A stretch of 64,000 bases of DNA from Dendrolimus kikuchii (GCA_019925095.2 CM034392.1:2115501-2179500), one strand, 5' to 3'; positions 30,880-41,578 are shown, counted from the first letter of the stretch. Translations and numbers: made by a program. Notes: a model not told the origin generated them from the sequence alone.

Positions 30880-31365
30880 AAGCGCTTATGTGCGTTTGAT
30901 ATTGAGACTACAATGTATGCCAAATTTCATAAAAATCAATACCTTGGTTTATCTGTGAAAGCCTAGCAGCAGAACAGAGTTACTTTCGCATTTATTATAT
31001 TAGTATGGACTTATAGAAACATCCTAGTGTTAAATAAGGATTACTTTCGGGGTGTCTGTTTCGGACTCCAGGGTTCGTTTTCCTATTTTTAGGGTGCAGT
31101 AGCCATTTTGTACAAAAGGAACTCTTATGTATAAAAGTCATGTCCGTTAGTACATTTGTCTGTATATGTCACATTTTTTCCTGTACTTTTTCTGTTAGTA
31201 TCTATACTAATATTATAAAGCTGAAGAGTTTGTTTGTTTGTTTAAACGCGCTAATCTCAGGAACCGCTGGTCCGATTTGAAAAATTATTTCAGTGTTGAA
31301 TAGTAAATTCATCGAGCAAGGCTATAGGCTATATCATATTTTTAAAAAAAATTAGGGATTTTTAC
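30880..31365 (+). mobile_element. Two Helitron-like fragments in a row
   Basis: 30880-31012: 'tgccaaatttcataaaaatc' to 'ttagtatgga', a HEL-type body. 31198-31365: Lep1-like 5' end 'tatactaatattataaagc', 'cgcgctaatctcaggaacc', truncated before the 3' ctag end. Confidence 0.5.
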
Positions 31366-31774
31366 TAAAAGTCCAATAATGTAACCCAAGGTTTAAAAAA
31401 ATGACCCGAAAAAATCCTTACACGGCGTGCACTGCGAAAACGATTGATTATAGAACAAAACAATGTACTACCACTTTGCAGAACATATAATTGTCTACAA
31501 AAAATATCGCGTAACCATATGTCTAACTATTGTAGTTGTCTCACAATAAGTGTATTCTTTTATTTTTTTAAATAATTAAAATGCCGTCGGTTCGAAAACT
31601 CTTTATTTTGTACCTTGGTATTAATCCTTATCAAAATAAATTACTCCATGTTCAAGACGAATTCAATACCTTTCTAGAACTTTTTGAATTATTCAATTCG
31701 GACGTTTCATTTAAAAGATATCGCGATATTTAAAATGTAAGTATTAGTGTTGTAACCAAATATACTAATATTGT
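31366..31774. other. AT-rich spacer
   Basis: 31430-31580 has no recognisable feature. Confidence 0.35.
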
Positions 31775-31962
31775 TTGATTGAACGCGCTAATCTCAGGAA
31801 CTACTGGTCTGATTTGAAAAATTCTTTCAGTGTTGTATAGCCCATTTATCGAGGAAGGCTAAGACAAATAGGAGCGGAGCATCAATGAAGAATGTTTCAA
31901 AATCGGAGGGTTTTGAAAGCAAATTCCACGCGGACGACGTCGCGGGCACAGCTAGTCTCTGA
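31775..31962 (+). mobile_element. Lep1-like Helitron, 5'-truncated
   Basis: 'cgcgctaatctcaggaac' to 'cgtcgcgggcacagctagt'. Closely related to 45553-45793. Confidence 0.65.
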
Positions 31963-32934
31963 TAAACGTGTATGCCTTAATGTTAAGGTGTAAAAGCGTA
32001 ACAGACAAAAAACTCACTTTAGAATTTGTAAATATTAAGTTATGATAGATCATAGATGTATGTACAATGCTTTACTAACGTATGTGTATATTATTTAAGA
32101 GAAGGCAATTTCCGCACACCTCTCGGACAGGTCTCTCACCCACAAGCGCATAAGGCCAGTGGTACACTGATAACTAATGTTTTTCTTGCTTAAAAACAAA
32201 TATTAAAATTTCGGCTAAATGAAATTCTCTGCTCGGATAAGGCCGGTGAAATGTATCGTAATGCGGATATTAGACGGTTAGTGTGTATGTGGCTCGCGGT
32301 GAGCCGATGACTCTTGGTTTTTACTGCGTATCAACGGCCACGGCAGTCGGCCGGCAAAGGCAAAAACAAAATGCCGCGAATCAAAGGAAGCTTGGGGCGC
32401 TTGCAGTACGCACGTACACACTAGAACCTCGTGCGTTCGTAAAATCGCGAGTTAAAATCGTTTCACGCATACTAAAACATCTATGCGGTTATAGCTCGCT
32501 GATGTTAACGCGATCAAAGGCGGCTTGTTACACGTCGCGGGCGGAAATCATTGCCTGTGTATACATTAGAGCACGTTAATATATCTGCTCGGTTATAATT
32601 ACGGCTCGCAGATGAGTACCCGGCTTATGGCCGGTTCCTACATTTTAAGACCGTTAATTAGCCCTACCATCGGTTAAAAATTGACATAAGCTCCATACAA
32701 GTAATGTCAAAATTCAACCGATGGTAGGGCAAGTGAATGAATAGTAACATATAGAAAACGACCATTAACGCGCAACACAATTACAAGAATGCGTATGTAG
32801 TTATCGCCAGCTCACTGTGAACGCAGTGAATTCCGCTCGCAGAAGGCTCGCGAGTTACGTACACATTATGGAGTTTAGTTACAGTAACGTGCAATGGTTA
32901 TGGTTCACAAGTGAGTACCCGGCTTAAATGGTGC
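31963..32934. other. Largest stretch with little repeat content
   Basis: Higher GC and CpG than its surroundings. A 98-codon frame at 32283-32579 (MYVARGEPMTLG start, Arg/Lys-rich) has no recognised domain, no convincing initiation context and no second exon that I can see. The phrase gagtacccggctta occurs twice (near 32613 and 32913). Only the 70-bp hairpin at 32661-32730 is clearly mobile-element-like. Confidence 0.4.
32661..32730. repeat. 70-bp hairpin with perfect 15-bp ends
   Basis: gccctaccatcggtt at 32661-32675 and its exact complement at 32716-32730, plus inner ttgacat/atgtcaa pairing. A tiny MITE or a hairpin RNA precursor in form. Confidence 0.8.
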
Positions 32935-33012
32935 ATGCTTTTCCGATGAGGATTTGAAGCTGCGTCATTTGGGTTTGGGACGCGAGTTCCTTAATCACTA
33001 AACTACCAAACT
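32935..33012 (-). mobile_element. SINE-B head, diverged
   Basis: 'ggtgcatgc', 'gggtttgggacgcg', 'cactaaactacca' line up with the tRNA-like head of SINE-B in reverse. Confidence 0.45.
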
Positions 33013-33019
33013 AAATAAA

Positions 33020-33330
33020 TAACTCGTCAGCCAATTATCGTCCACTGCTGGACAGCTGTCCCAAGTCGGCGTCACTCATCACGGTCCTCTGCCTTCTTCA
33101 TCCAGCGCCTACCGGCGACCTTGCGCAGGTCGTCAATCCAGCGGTCTCCACTCCAAGACTGTTCTGTTCCATCGGCCATCGGTCCTGCGACTAATGTGCC
33201 CACTGTCAATTCAACTTCTAATTTTGCAAGCTATTTCGGTTACCTTGATTCTCTTACAGATATCCTCATTTCTAACTCTATCCATAAGACAAACACCCAA
33301 CATAGCTCGCTCTATAGCCCGTAATTAAAT
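33020..33330 (-). pseudogene. C-terminal fragment of a third RTE-type LINE
   Basis: On the minus strand: ERAMLGVCLMDRVRNEDIC, later RWIDDLRKVAGRRWMKKAED, RDE, a stop where W is expected, RRLGTAVQQWTIIG. This is the standard C-terminus of a widespread insect RTE-like family. Two frameshifts and at least two stops. 3' end at 'cgtcagccaattatcg'. Confidence 0.75.
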
Positions 33331-33332
33331 AA

Positions 33333-33563
33333 CTTTTTTTTTTGCAGGAGTTTAGCAGACAGGCAGACGGCCCACTTGATGGAAAGCGGTTACCATCGCC
33401 TATGGACATTTGCAACACCAAAAGTGCTACAAATGCGCTGCTGCTCTCTTAAGGGAGACTGGAACCTCGTCACTAATGCCGGAACACAGCTCAAGGTTGT
33501 TATGGCGACATACTTTAGACCAGGGTTCGTAGGCATACAATCCGGCAAATGCCCTACCACCTA
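33333..33563 (-). mobile_element. R, 5'-truncated copy
   Basis: T tail at 33331 to 'aatgccctaccacctag'; lacks the 5' 80 or so bases. Confidence 0.8.
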
Positions 33564-33912
33564 GCAAAACTACGAAATATTAAATATGTCGTTACGTGTT
33601 TACGCTCAGTGTGCCCTCATCTTTACACACGTACTCTGTCCATGCAATCCCTAGCTTCATGTTATATTTCGAGCGGCGCTCAACTCAAATCTCAAGGCAC
33701 AGGGCGACGTGCCGACTATTATCACTGCTGCATTCTGATGAGTATTATTTTCACAATGCTATTTTTAACATTATCTATTTATTAATCTATCTATTCTAAC
33801 ATTAGATTCGTGTAGTATTCTTTTTTTTTTTTGTTATTCCACATAAACTATTATATTACCTCATAAATTTATCAAAAGGCACGAAATACAAAAAAAAACT
33901 TCTAAGAAATAA
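33564..33912. other. No feature recognised
   Basis: 33600-33730 has moderate GC; no frame with a known motif. Confidence 0.35.
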
Positions 33913-34220
33913 AGATAATTTAGTACTCTCGGCGCCTAAAACTACATACATACATAACTACACGCCAATTCCCTTACGGGGTAGGCACGTATAACAGAGC
34001 GCCATTTAGGCTTATTCTTACACACCTCACTTGCTTCTTTGACATTCATAACTCTTGTCATGCAAGCTCGTCTGTTCTTAAGGCCTAGAACTAATTACGG
34101 TAAAAGCAGCATATTATTTGAAGTAGCCCAAACGTATAATCAACTTCCAAAAATCATGAAAGAAGCAAAAAAAAAGTGTTCAAATAATGCCAAAAAAATC
34201 ACGTGCTACAAAATATTTTA
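33913..34220 (+). pseudogene. LINE C-terminus interrupted by RTE-1
   Basis: Frame LVLSAPKT up to 33944, then, skipping the RTE-1 insert and one target copy, NYGKSSILFEVAQTYNQLP and IMKEAKKK to the stop at 34219-34221. 'TNYGK...YNQLP..IKEA' is the pattern of CR1/Jockey-like LINE C-termini. The frame is continuous across the insertion. Confidence 0.55.
33945..34082 (-). mobile_element. RTE-1 3' fragment
   Basis: Flanks gcctaaaacta (33934-33944) and gcctagaacta (34083-34093), an 11-bp duplication with one mismatch. Confidence 0.85.
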
Positions 34221-34225
34221 AACTA

Positions 34226-34430
34226 GCTCCTGCCCGCGACTTCGTCCGCGTGGAAAGTTTTTTTAACTATCCCACGGGAACTCTTTTATTTTTCGGGATC
34301 AAAAGTATCCTATATGTTGACCAGGGATATAAGTTACCACCATACAAAATTTCATTTAAATCGGTCTAGTAGTTTCCGAGATTAGCCGGTACAAACAGAC
34401 AGACAGAGAAACAAAAAAATCTAAATTAGT
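34226..34430 (-). mobile_element. Helitron-like relic
   Basis: actagctcctgcccgcgac to 'ttccgagattagccgg', i.e. a minus-strand HEL copy ending in ctagt. Confidence 0.55.
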
Positions 34431-34480
34431 TCTATTTCACCTCTTATATCCCCTTGACTCGGTTTTTAGCTTTTTTTTTC

Positions 34481-34690
34481 ATTATAAAACTACGTTTCAA
34501 CGGTTTTAAGCGCGGTAATTTTATTTCATCAAGTCACTTTGACATCTTTGTCTTCCGTGATCGCGGCCACTGAAAAGTAGCCGAAACGTCGGAAAAACCA
34601 AAATCAAATAAAATTACCGCGCTTAAAACCGTTAAAACTTAGTTTTATTACGTATACAAGTCGCGAAAACTTAAGAAAATATTATTTTTT
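34481..34690 (+). mobile_element. Element P, deleted copy with both ends
   Basis: Left end 'acggttttaagcgcgg' to 'tttatttcatc', then 'aagtcactttgacatc' and the right end to 'cgcgaaaacttaag'. Interior mostly lost. Confidence 0.6.
34553..34594 (+). other. Hammerhead-ribozyme-like motif in P
   Basis: ttcc, gtgatcg, C, ggccact/gaaa/agtagcc, GAAAC, GTC, ggaa. Stem I (ttcc/ggaa) and most of stem II can form. Confidence 0.35.
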
Positions 34691-34726
34691 TCATTGTACA
34701 GAAATTTGACCTTTACAATTTTACTA

Positions 34727-34925
34727 CTCCCAAAAATCATGAAAGAAGCGTGTACTAGCAGAAGGTGATGTCAGGAGCCTTAAGAACAGACGAGCTTGCA
34801 TGACAAGAGTTATGAATGTTAAAGAGGCAAGTGAGGTGTGTAAGAATAAGCCTAAATGGCACTCTGTTGTTCGTGCCTACCCCGCAAGGGAACTGGCGTG
34901 AAGTTATGTATGTATGTATGTATGT
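34727..34925 (+). mobile_element. RTE-1 3' fragment with a chimeric 5' end
   Basis: Exact 12-bp duplication acaattttacta at 34715-34726 and 34926-34937. The first 22 or so bases of the insert (34727-34748) are not RTE-1 but match 34145-34167 (ccaaaaatcatgaaagaagc). Confidence 0.85.
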
Positions 34926-35022
34926 ACAATTTTACTATATGTATAGATTAGCAAAATGAAATATACATTTGTCGCAATACAAAATATATATATATATACA
35001 ATAACTGCAAATGTTATAATAT

Positions 35023-35344
35023 AAGACATTATAATAATTATAATATAATATCAGCCCATAATTATTGTCCCACTGCTGGGCTCGGGCCTCCCATTATAGA
35101 GGAAACGGACAGTATACCCCCCACGCTTGTTCAAGGCGACTTGCTAGGTGTGACACATCGGTAGATAACCGATGTGCAGGTTGCATCACGATGTTTTCCT
35201 TCACCGTTCTTAGCACGTGGTAATCGTAACAATATGCACATTAGGTCAGAAAAATGACTAAGTGGTGCGTGCGTTGCGGCCAGGATCAAACCCGTGCCCT
35301 TTGAGTTTGGGACGCGTGCGCTAGCCATTACGCTACCACGACTA
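35023..35344 (-). mobile_element. SINE-B, near-complete copy
   Basis: From an (ATA)n-like tail and 'cagcccataattattgtccc' to 'cattacgctaccacgac'. Box B-like gggtttgatcctgg in reverse at about 35280-35293. Confidence 0.8.
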
Positions 35345-35690
35345 TTATTAATCTATATATGTATATAAAAGAAAGTTGTTGCTAGTTACACTATTTGTAA
35401 CTCAAGAACGGCTGTACCGATTTGGCTGAAAATTGGTGGGGAGGCAGCTTAGAACCAGGAGACGAACAGGATTTTTTATCTCATTGGAACCGGTAGGTGA
35501 CGCTGAGATCGGGTTCTAGAATCCTCCTAATCACCTGGAGCGATTTTGGTGATTTTGTTTTTGTGTGTTTGAGTGCATTCCCGGATAGTTTAGATTCGCA
35601 ATTAGAACAGGTAGGTGGCGCTGGGATCGGGTCCTGGATTTTATTTTTTCAGGACAGGGCAACGTCTGCCGGGACCTCAAGTTATTAATA
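35345..35690 (+). mobile_element. Helitron-like relic with duplicated middle
   Basis: 'cactatttgtaactcaag', 'accgatttggctgaaaatt', two 'aggtagg/gtgacgctg' blocks (35484 and 35611), and 'gcaacgtctgccggga' at the end. Plus-strand relative of 48100-48425. Confidence 0.55.
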
Positions 35691-35879
35691 TTTAGAGGTA
35701 CGTTGCGCACTGGATACCGACCCATTCCTCTACGCATGTCTATTTTCAGAAGGCTGTCTGGAAGATAACGCTATTTAAATTATTGTTAATACTCACGCAA
35801 ACTACTTTCTTGTGCACACCATAAAGAATATTCTATTCTATCTACTTAGATAATATAAATTCTAATATAAGATCATCAT

Positions 35880-36178
35880 TATATTAATACGTGAAGCAAA
35901 AACTTTGTACCCCTTTTTACGAAAATTGCGCGGGCGGAGAAATATGAAATTTCGCACACTTGTTGTTTATACAGAGAGGAAGCAACTAGTGCTAATATTT
36001 TTTTAAATTATGCATAAAAAATACATTAAATCAATAAAAAAAACATTACACACACTACCATGTATTTGACACTCACACTCATATATACTCTTTTGTTTAT
36101 TGTTCAAGTGAAATTCACAGTGTAGCCTTGGCGAAACCTGTGATTATAGAAGTATAGTCTTTGACAACAGAATGTTAA
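35880..36178 (+). repeat. Dispersed repeat Q, copy 1
   Basis: 'ttaatacgtgaagcaaaaac' to 'agtctttgacaacagaa'. About 300 bp, no frame. Other copies 46072-46620 and 59292-59610. Confidence 0.7.
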
Positions 36179-36194
36179 TAATATTCAAATATTT

Positions 36195-36509
36195 TATCCG
36201 TGCAGGAACGGAGAAAGAATACAATTTCCTCCGGCCGGGCGGCCTGTCGTAAGAGGCGACTTAATAACCCACAGCCAGGTGGTAGGGCATTTGTCCGACT
36301 GGATAGCTACCACCCCTGGTCTAAAGTATGTCGCCATAACAACCTTCAGTTGTGTTCCGGCATTAGTGACCAGGTTCCAGTTTCCCTTAAGAGAGCAGCA
36401 GCGCATTTGTAGCACCTTTGGTGTTGCAAATGTCCATAGGCGATGGTAACCGCTTTCCATCAAGTGGGCCGTCTGCGTGTCTGCTGATCTCCTGCAATTA
36501 AAAAAAAAA
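36195..36509 (+). mobile_element. R, full-length copy
   Basis: atccgtgcagg to 'tcctgcaattaaaaaaaaa'. One of the best-preserved copies. Confidence 0.85.
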
Positions 36510-36749
36510 CATAATTTAATTTAATTATATTGGAAATTCGACCACTAGTTATAATATGTTATGTATCTATATTTAATCGACTACTCGATTTGTAGAGTAG
36601 TCGAGTTTAGACAAACAATTAAGAAAAGAGAAAACCATCAGGAGGTTAAATCGGAACAGCTGATTCTAAAAATACAATTTTCAGGATGTTTTTCTGGCTT
36701 TTGTTTGTGTTGATGCATCTACGAACATGTTTAGGGTTTTACATATTTG
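36510..36749. other. AT-rich spacer
   Basis: Nothing recognised. Confidence 0.4.
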
Positions 36750-36993
36750 ACGGCCTCTGTGGTTGAGCGGGCTAAGCCTTTGCCGCCCTACCTCACTACA
36801 ACGCAGAGGCTTCGGGTTCGATTCCTGGTATAGTAAATTTTGGAAACGTATTTTCTCCATTATTTACTATGGTCTGGGTGTCTGGGTCGGCCCCAGAGTA
36901 GTCCGTTGTATATTACCTATACCACAAGCGTAACTTGCTTAATTTGGGGATATACAATATGTGTGTTTGTCTGCCGATTAATTTAATTTAATT
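36750..36993 (+). mobile_element. SINE-A, complete copy
   Basis: Box A-like tggttgagcggg, box B GGTTCGATTCC, tail (AATTT)n. The tail was the target of the next insertion. Confidence 0.85.
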
Positions 36994-37003
36994 TATATTT
37001 TCA

Positions 37004-37492
37004 CCTGGTGCTGGTACCTACGCTCACGTATGGAAGCGAGAGTTGGGTATGGAAGAGAGAGCATGAAAGTAGAGTAAACGCCGTCGAGATGCGAGCAATG
37101 CGCAAAATCTGCGGAGTGACGCTCGCGGACCGCGTTCGTAATATCGAAGTAAGAAAGAGAGTTGGTCTGAATGAGAGTGTCGGGGTGAAGGTAAGGAAAG
37201 GAATGCTCCGGTGGTTCAGGCATGTGGAAAGAATGACTAAACAGATATACAATGCAAAAGTGGATGGATGCAGAAGTCGTGGAAGGCCACGACACACTTT
37301 CCATGATCAAATTGATCGTGTACTAACAGAAGGTGATGTCAGGAGCCTTAAGAACAGACGAGCGTGCATGACAAGAGTTATGAATGTCAAAGAAGCAAGT
37401 GAGGTGTGTAAGAATAAGCCTAAATGACGCTCTGTTGTTCGTGCCTACCCCGCAAGGGTACTGGCGTGAAGTTTTGTATTTATGTATGTATG
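37004..37492 (+). mobile_element. RTE-1 3' fragment in a SINE tail
   Basis: Exact 10-bp duplication tatattttca at 36994-37003 and 37493-37502. Covers LVPTLTYGSESWVW to the end; a TGA replaces W in KPKW and 4 codons are missing after RHVER. Confidence 0.9.
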
Positions 37493-37502
37493 TATATTTT
37501 CA

Positions 37503-38039
37503 TGTACCAGTAAAGATTTCTGTATATGTATGTATAGACTTAAGTTGAATGTTAAATTAATTAAGCAATAATTACATCTAGAGTGCAGCAAACGTCGTCT
37601 TATTTTGTACTGCCCTCTTAAGCGGTAGCGCCTAGCTCCCGCATGGCGATAGCGCCATGGGCCGCATCTAATGGTGTGTCACCCTATGCAACTGGGTAAC
37701 CATCATGGACGCACCACACATATAAAAGGAATCCCCGCAGATTGCTAGAGTATCATGTGAAAGTTAACTGAATAAATTTAAATAAGATTTGACACAGAGC
37801 TACCTTATATCCCGGGTCAACGCTTAGAACACTTTTATCGTGATAAATGACGTCATATCCGTGGGATAGACGAATATAGCGAGAAAAATGGAGCTGCCCT
37901 CTCACTCTTTCCTTAAGACGTCAGCAGTACAAGGTCCATCCTGCCCGCACGGCGTCGCGTCAGCGTGCCGTTATTTACTGATGCTTTGGCGGTCGTTTGT
38001 CGACTGAAATGTTCCTAATTCGAGTGTACCTTATATAGG
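37503..38039. other. Possible LTR-like block with promoter signals
   Basis: TATAAAAG at 37721 and aataaa at 37771, about 50 bp apart as in compact LTRs, within a GC-richer region (37610-37740). I could not find TG...CA ends with a duplication, so this is only a suggestion. Confidence 0.2.
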
Positions 38040-38265
38040 AAATAAGATTGGCTTCTACCGCCACGTGTACTATAACTAGTAACCGTAAATTTTACCGGAA
38101 TAAAAAGTAGCCTATGTACTATTCCAGACCATCTGTCTATCTCTCTCTGTGGCAATTTTCATCCAAATTCATTCAGCCGTCTTGGCGTGATTCAGCAACA
38201 AAAATCCACCCAAACTTACGCATTTATAATGTTACTAGGATTTGCCCGCGACTTCGTCCACACTT
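38040..38265 (-). mobile_element. Helitron-like relic
   Basis: 'ataaaaagtagcctatgta', 'tttcatccaaattcattcag' and 'tgcccgcgacttcgtcc' at the right: two abutting minus-strand HEL pieces. Confidence 0.45.
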
Positions 38266-38619
38266 GACAGCTAACGTAGGTTACAGTTATTTTGCTAGTA
38301 TTTAAATTCATATGGTATTTTCAGCAGGGCAACGGATTCTTTAGTATGAAAATGCATAAATTCCGAAGTTTCCCTTAAAAACCCGGGATAAGTAATGTTG
38401 CTAAGGGCATATATAACTACTTCTGTTCTACTAAAGATGTCTAATAAATTTAAAACTGTCATATCAAGCAAGTCCAAACACATGTTTTCAAAGTTAGGGA
38501 AATATAAAAAGTCCCGGATAATATTGTTTTAGTATCAATTGGATCCGAATCAGATAATTTTTATGTATACTATCCACTTTAAAACACTCCGGCGAAAAAT
38601 CCCGCGGGATTCCCGGAAT

Positions 38620-39007
38620 ATCCGTGCAGGAACGGAGAAAGAATACAATTTCCTGCGGCCGGGCGGTCTGTCGTAAGAGGCGACTTAACAACCCACAGCC
38701 AGGTGGTAGGGCATTTGCCCGACTGGATGGCTACCACACCTGGTCTAAAGTATGTCGCCATAACAACCTCGAGTTGTGTTCCGGCATTAGTGACCAGATT
38801 CCAGTCTCCCTTAAGAGAGCAGCAGCGCATTTGTAGCAACTTTGGTGTTGCAAATGTCCATAGGCGGTGGTAATCGCTTTCTATCAAGTGGGCCGTCTAC
38901 CTGTCTGCTGAACTCCTTCTTTTCTTTCACCATATCCCAATTACTTGGGGTCGGCACAATATGTCTTTTCCTTCCACACTCTTCTATTCTGTCTGCTGAA
39001 CTCCTGT

Positions 39008-39012
<5 letters not shown>
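38620..39012 (+). mobile_element. R, full-length copy with a 71-bp insertion near its tail
   Basis: atccgtgcagg to 'ctgctgaactcct', then an insert at 38918-38988 flanked by an exact 17-bp duplication starting ctgtctgctg (38901-38917, 38989-39005), then the end. The tail runs into (TA)n. Confidence 0.85.
38918..38988 (-). mobile_element. Short RTE-type LINE tail fragment
   Basis: Read on the minus strand: 'gccgaccccaagtaattggg' then 'atatggtgaaag', the usual last bases of an insect RTE-like LINE. Bounded by the 17-bp duplication. Confidence 0.6.

Positions 39013-39087
<75 letters not shown>
39011..39087. repeat. (TA)n microsatellite at the tail of an R copy
   Basis: About 38 uninterrupted TA units following the R 3' end 'ctcctgtaataa'. 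Confidence 0.95.
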
Positions 39088-39091
<4 letters not shown>

Positions 39092-39109
39092 CAAGTATAG
39101 TTGTTCTAG

Positions 39110-39470
39110 TAAAATCGTATTGAAATCAGCTAATATATATAAACCATTCCCGAGATAATTACCGCGGGATTTCCGGGACACAGAGTACCTACCACAGCAT
39201 TTAAAGCTATCATTTTAGTAAAAAACTGTGTTGGAATAAGGTAATTTTTATGCACCTGAAAAACTACAAACCGCTCCCGGAAAAATTCCCGCAGGATTTC
39301 CGGGATAAAATTACCACACATTTTATTGCATAAAATTTTCCAATCTGGCCATTTTAAATAATCCCCAGAAAAAAACTGCGCGGGATTCCCAGGATGTAAA
39401 GTAGCGCCGAAATCGGCCTAGTAGTTTTTATGTGAATCCCGAACAGATAGACAAGAAATCTAAAAAAAAT
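39110..39470 (-). mobile_element. Helitron-like array of CCGCGGG-type blocks
   Basis: Three similar blocks each with 'accgcgggatttccgggac', 'cccgcaggatttccggga' or 'gcgcgggattcccagg'. Ends with 'cgaaatcggcctagtag' and 'cccgaaca'. Confidence 0.5.
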
Positions 39471-39493
39471 AAATTACATCGTGTTTTTATTTT

Positions 39494-39631
39494 TTAATTT
39501 TTTATTGCCGGAGTTCAGCAGACAGGCAGACGGCCCACTTGATGGAAAGCGGTTACCATTGCCTATGAACATTTGCAACATCAAAGGTGCTACAGATACG
39601 CTGCTGCCCTCTTAAGGGAGATAGGAACCTG
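39494..39631 (-). mobile_element. R, 5'-truncated copy
   Basis: 'tttttattgccggagttc' to 'gggagataggaacctg'. Confidence 0.75.
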
Positions 39632-39756
39632 TTTTCCACATCGTTTATATCGTATCGTGTATTCCAGTTGTTTTTTTAAATAACTTCAATATACAGACAC
39701 GGTGTTTTTAGAATTTAATGATATTATAGGTAGATATATAGTTTTTTTTATTATTA

Positions 39757-40065
39757 TTAACAACTCTACGGACTCGAGTTCCGTACCCTTTTTCACAACT
39801 TAATTTCTAGATTTAATTTTTTGAATTTAACACGCTTATTATTTATTTTGGTTCTTGTGTGTGACATTAATTTATTGATTTTTGTGTTGAGGTGTATGTA
39901 TCTTACGAATAAGTTATTATATTAATTTATTCTAGTTTTAATACTAAACTTATACTAACCTAGAGTGTATCTGTTACATGCTGGTGTTGTGAGGAAGTGC
40001 ATGTGCAGTGTGGGCCTTATATCTATACTTATATATATTGTCCTATATATAGTATAGATGTGATA
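39757..40065 (+). repeat. Dispersed repeat S, copy 1
   Basis: 'caactctacggactcgag', 'ttcttgtgtgtgacattaa', 'gttacatgctggtgttgtg' shared with 47197-47450. Copy 1 has about 60 bp extra around 39885-39945. Confidence 0.6.
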
Positions 40066-40494
40066 GTACTTTAAGAATATGCAGTATTTTTTTAATTCTA
40101 CTAAACCTTAAAAAAATACTCGTATTATATCGTGTACCCTTTATTAACCGGTTCTTTTGTTAGATAGGCCCGCCTCTCGTGGCTCTCAATCGGCCTATCT
40201 AGCGTGAGGGGCTTCGGCCTATTGTGGCCTATTGTCGCACATTGTCCTCAGACCTCTTGATTAGCCGACCTTCCGGATATAGCCTTTGTGCACGTACGTC
40301 GAACAGGTTTTGTGTTGTTTCCGTGATTTTTTTTTCAGGGATAGAAGAATATTGCGTTGTCTTGTTTGGATGGAAGGCTTTTTGGAAAAATATTTTTTTT
40401 TCTAATAAAGAAAACGGCTTTCTGTGTTTGCGTATAAAAATCAATACAGTTAAATAACATGGAACTGTCTGTTTGTAATGTCAAAATAAAAATG
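40066..40494. other. No feature recognised
   Basis: 40160-40230 GC-richer (cctctcgtggctctcaatcgg); frames of 77 and 71 codons overlap on opposite strands and show no motif. Confidence 0.35.
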
Positions 40495-40685
40495 TGAAAA
40501 AAATCAAGGGGAATAATTCGGACTGTTCGGAATATTCCGGCTAACCTCTAAACGGCTGGACCGATTTTGACGGGACTTTCATTGGCAGATAACTGATGTT
40601 ATAAGGAGTAACTTAGACATTTATTTATTTTTAAGTTCCGCAAAAAAAAACTATCCACACGGACGAAGTCGCGGACACAGCTAGT
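40495..40685 (+). mobile_element. Helitron-like relic
   Basis: 'ctctaaacggctggaccg' to 'cgcggacacagctagt', the ctag end plus T host base. Confidence 0.55.
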
Positions 40686-41356
40686 ACGATAATTAAGTTA
40701 TAGCAATGCCTATATATATGTGGGATGGTGGCTGGCAAGAAAAACAACACTACGAATTTACGGTTTGCAGCGATGCGCGTGCTTTTATTCTAGTAACTTT
40801 AAGATTAACTCCTTACAATATTTTAAATAATACTCAGAGCGTCTTTGTATTGTGTCGTGCGTACGTCTTCCATTCACTGTCTATTCTCTTCTTTCACTCG
40901 TCATTTCTTTCACACTATGGGCTCGTTCAGAAATATTGTCTTACATTCATTACATCATGCGTTCAAGATACATTATTCCCGCACACACACATACACACAC
41001 ACACAGATATATATACAAGCCCTGGACAAATAAAAATCTAGAACCCGATTAAGGGCCACTTACTGGGAATGATTGTGAATCTAAACTATCCAGGGACCAA
41101 ACCCACGAAAAAAATTGCATCAAAATCAGTCCAGCTATCTAATGCTAATGTATCGCACAGGCCATTTTTCTGACCGAAAATCGTATAGTTCGGCCACTTT
41201 TAACTACGTTACTTTTGTTCTTTGTAACATTTTTTCTGCAGAAATAAATCATTTTTTTTTATTTTTATTATTAAAAATTTACGGCTATTTTTGCTTTTAT
41301 GATTTTCCTATACCGATCCGATCCGAAAAATTATGTATTTAGATTTTTAGATGATT
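40686..41356. other. Spacer with a HEL scrap and (CA)n
   Basis: (CA)n at 40981-41005. 41028-41125 ('aaatctagaacccgatt', 'aatcagtccagcta') is a HEL fragment. Remainder AT-rich. Confidence 0.35.
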
Positions 41357-41367
41357 AATATAATTTT

Positions 41368-41567
41368 ATAACGACACACCTTCCATGATCAAATTGATCG
41401 TGTACTAGCAGAAGGTGATGTCAGGAGCCTTAAGAACCGACGAGTGTGCATGACAAGAGTTATGAATGTCAAAGAAGCAAGTGAGGTGTGTAAGAATAAG
41501 CCTGAATGGCGCTCTGTTGATCGTGCCTACCCCGCAAGGGAACTGGCGTGAAGTTATGTATGTATGT
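41368..41567 (+). mobile_element. RTE-1 3' fragment
   Basis: Exact 11-bp duplication aatataatttt at 41357-41367 and 41568-41578. Confidence 0.9.
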
Positions 41568-41578
41568 AATATAATTTT

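Noticed and set aside
32283..32579. 98-codon frame as a host gene
   Set aside because: No domain, biased to Arg/Lys/Ala as expected of random GC-richer DNA, and no splice-linked neighbour exon was found.
36194..36463. Frames of about 70-90 codons on both strands, repeated many times (starting MQERRKN or MESGYHR)
   Set aside because: They are the two strands of retroposon R. They exist because copies are similar, and are broken by indels in many copies.
37600..37815. Third LTR family with TATAAAAG and aataaa
   Set aside because: No matching TG...CA ends with target duplication could be found; kept only as a low-confidence note.
38984..39181. Minus frame of 65 codons with an Ile-Tyr repeat tail
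   Set aside because: Translation of the (TA)n microsatellite. The same holds for frames near 48827-49120.
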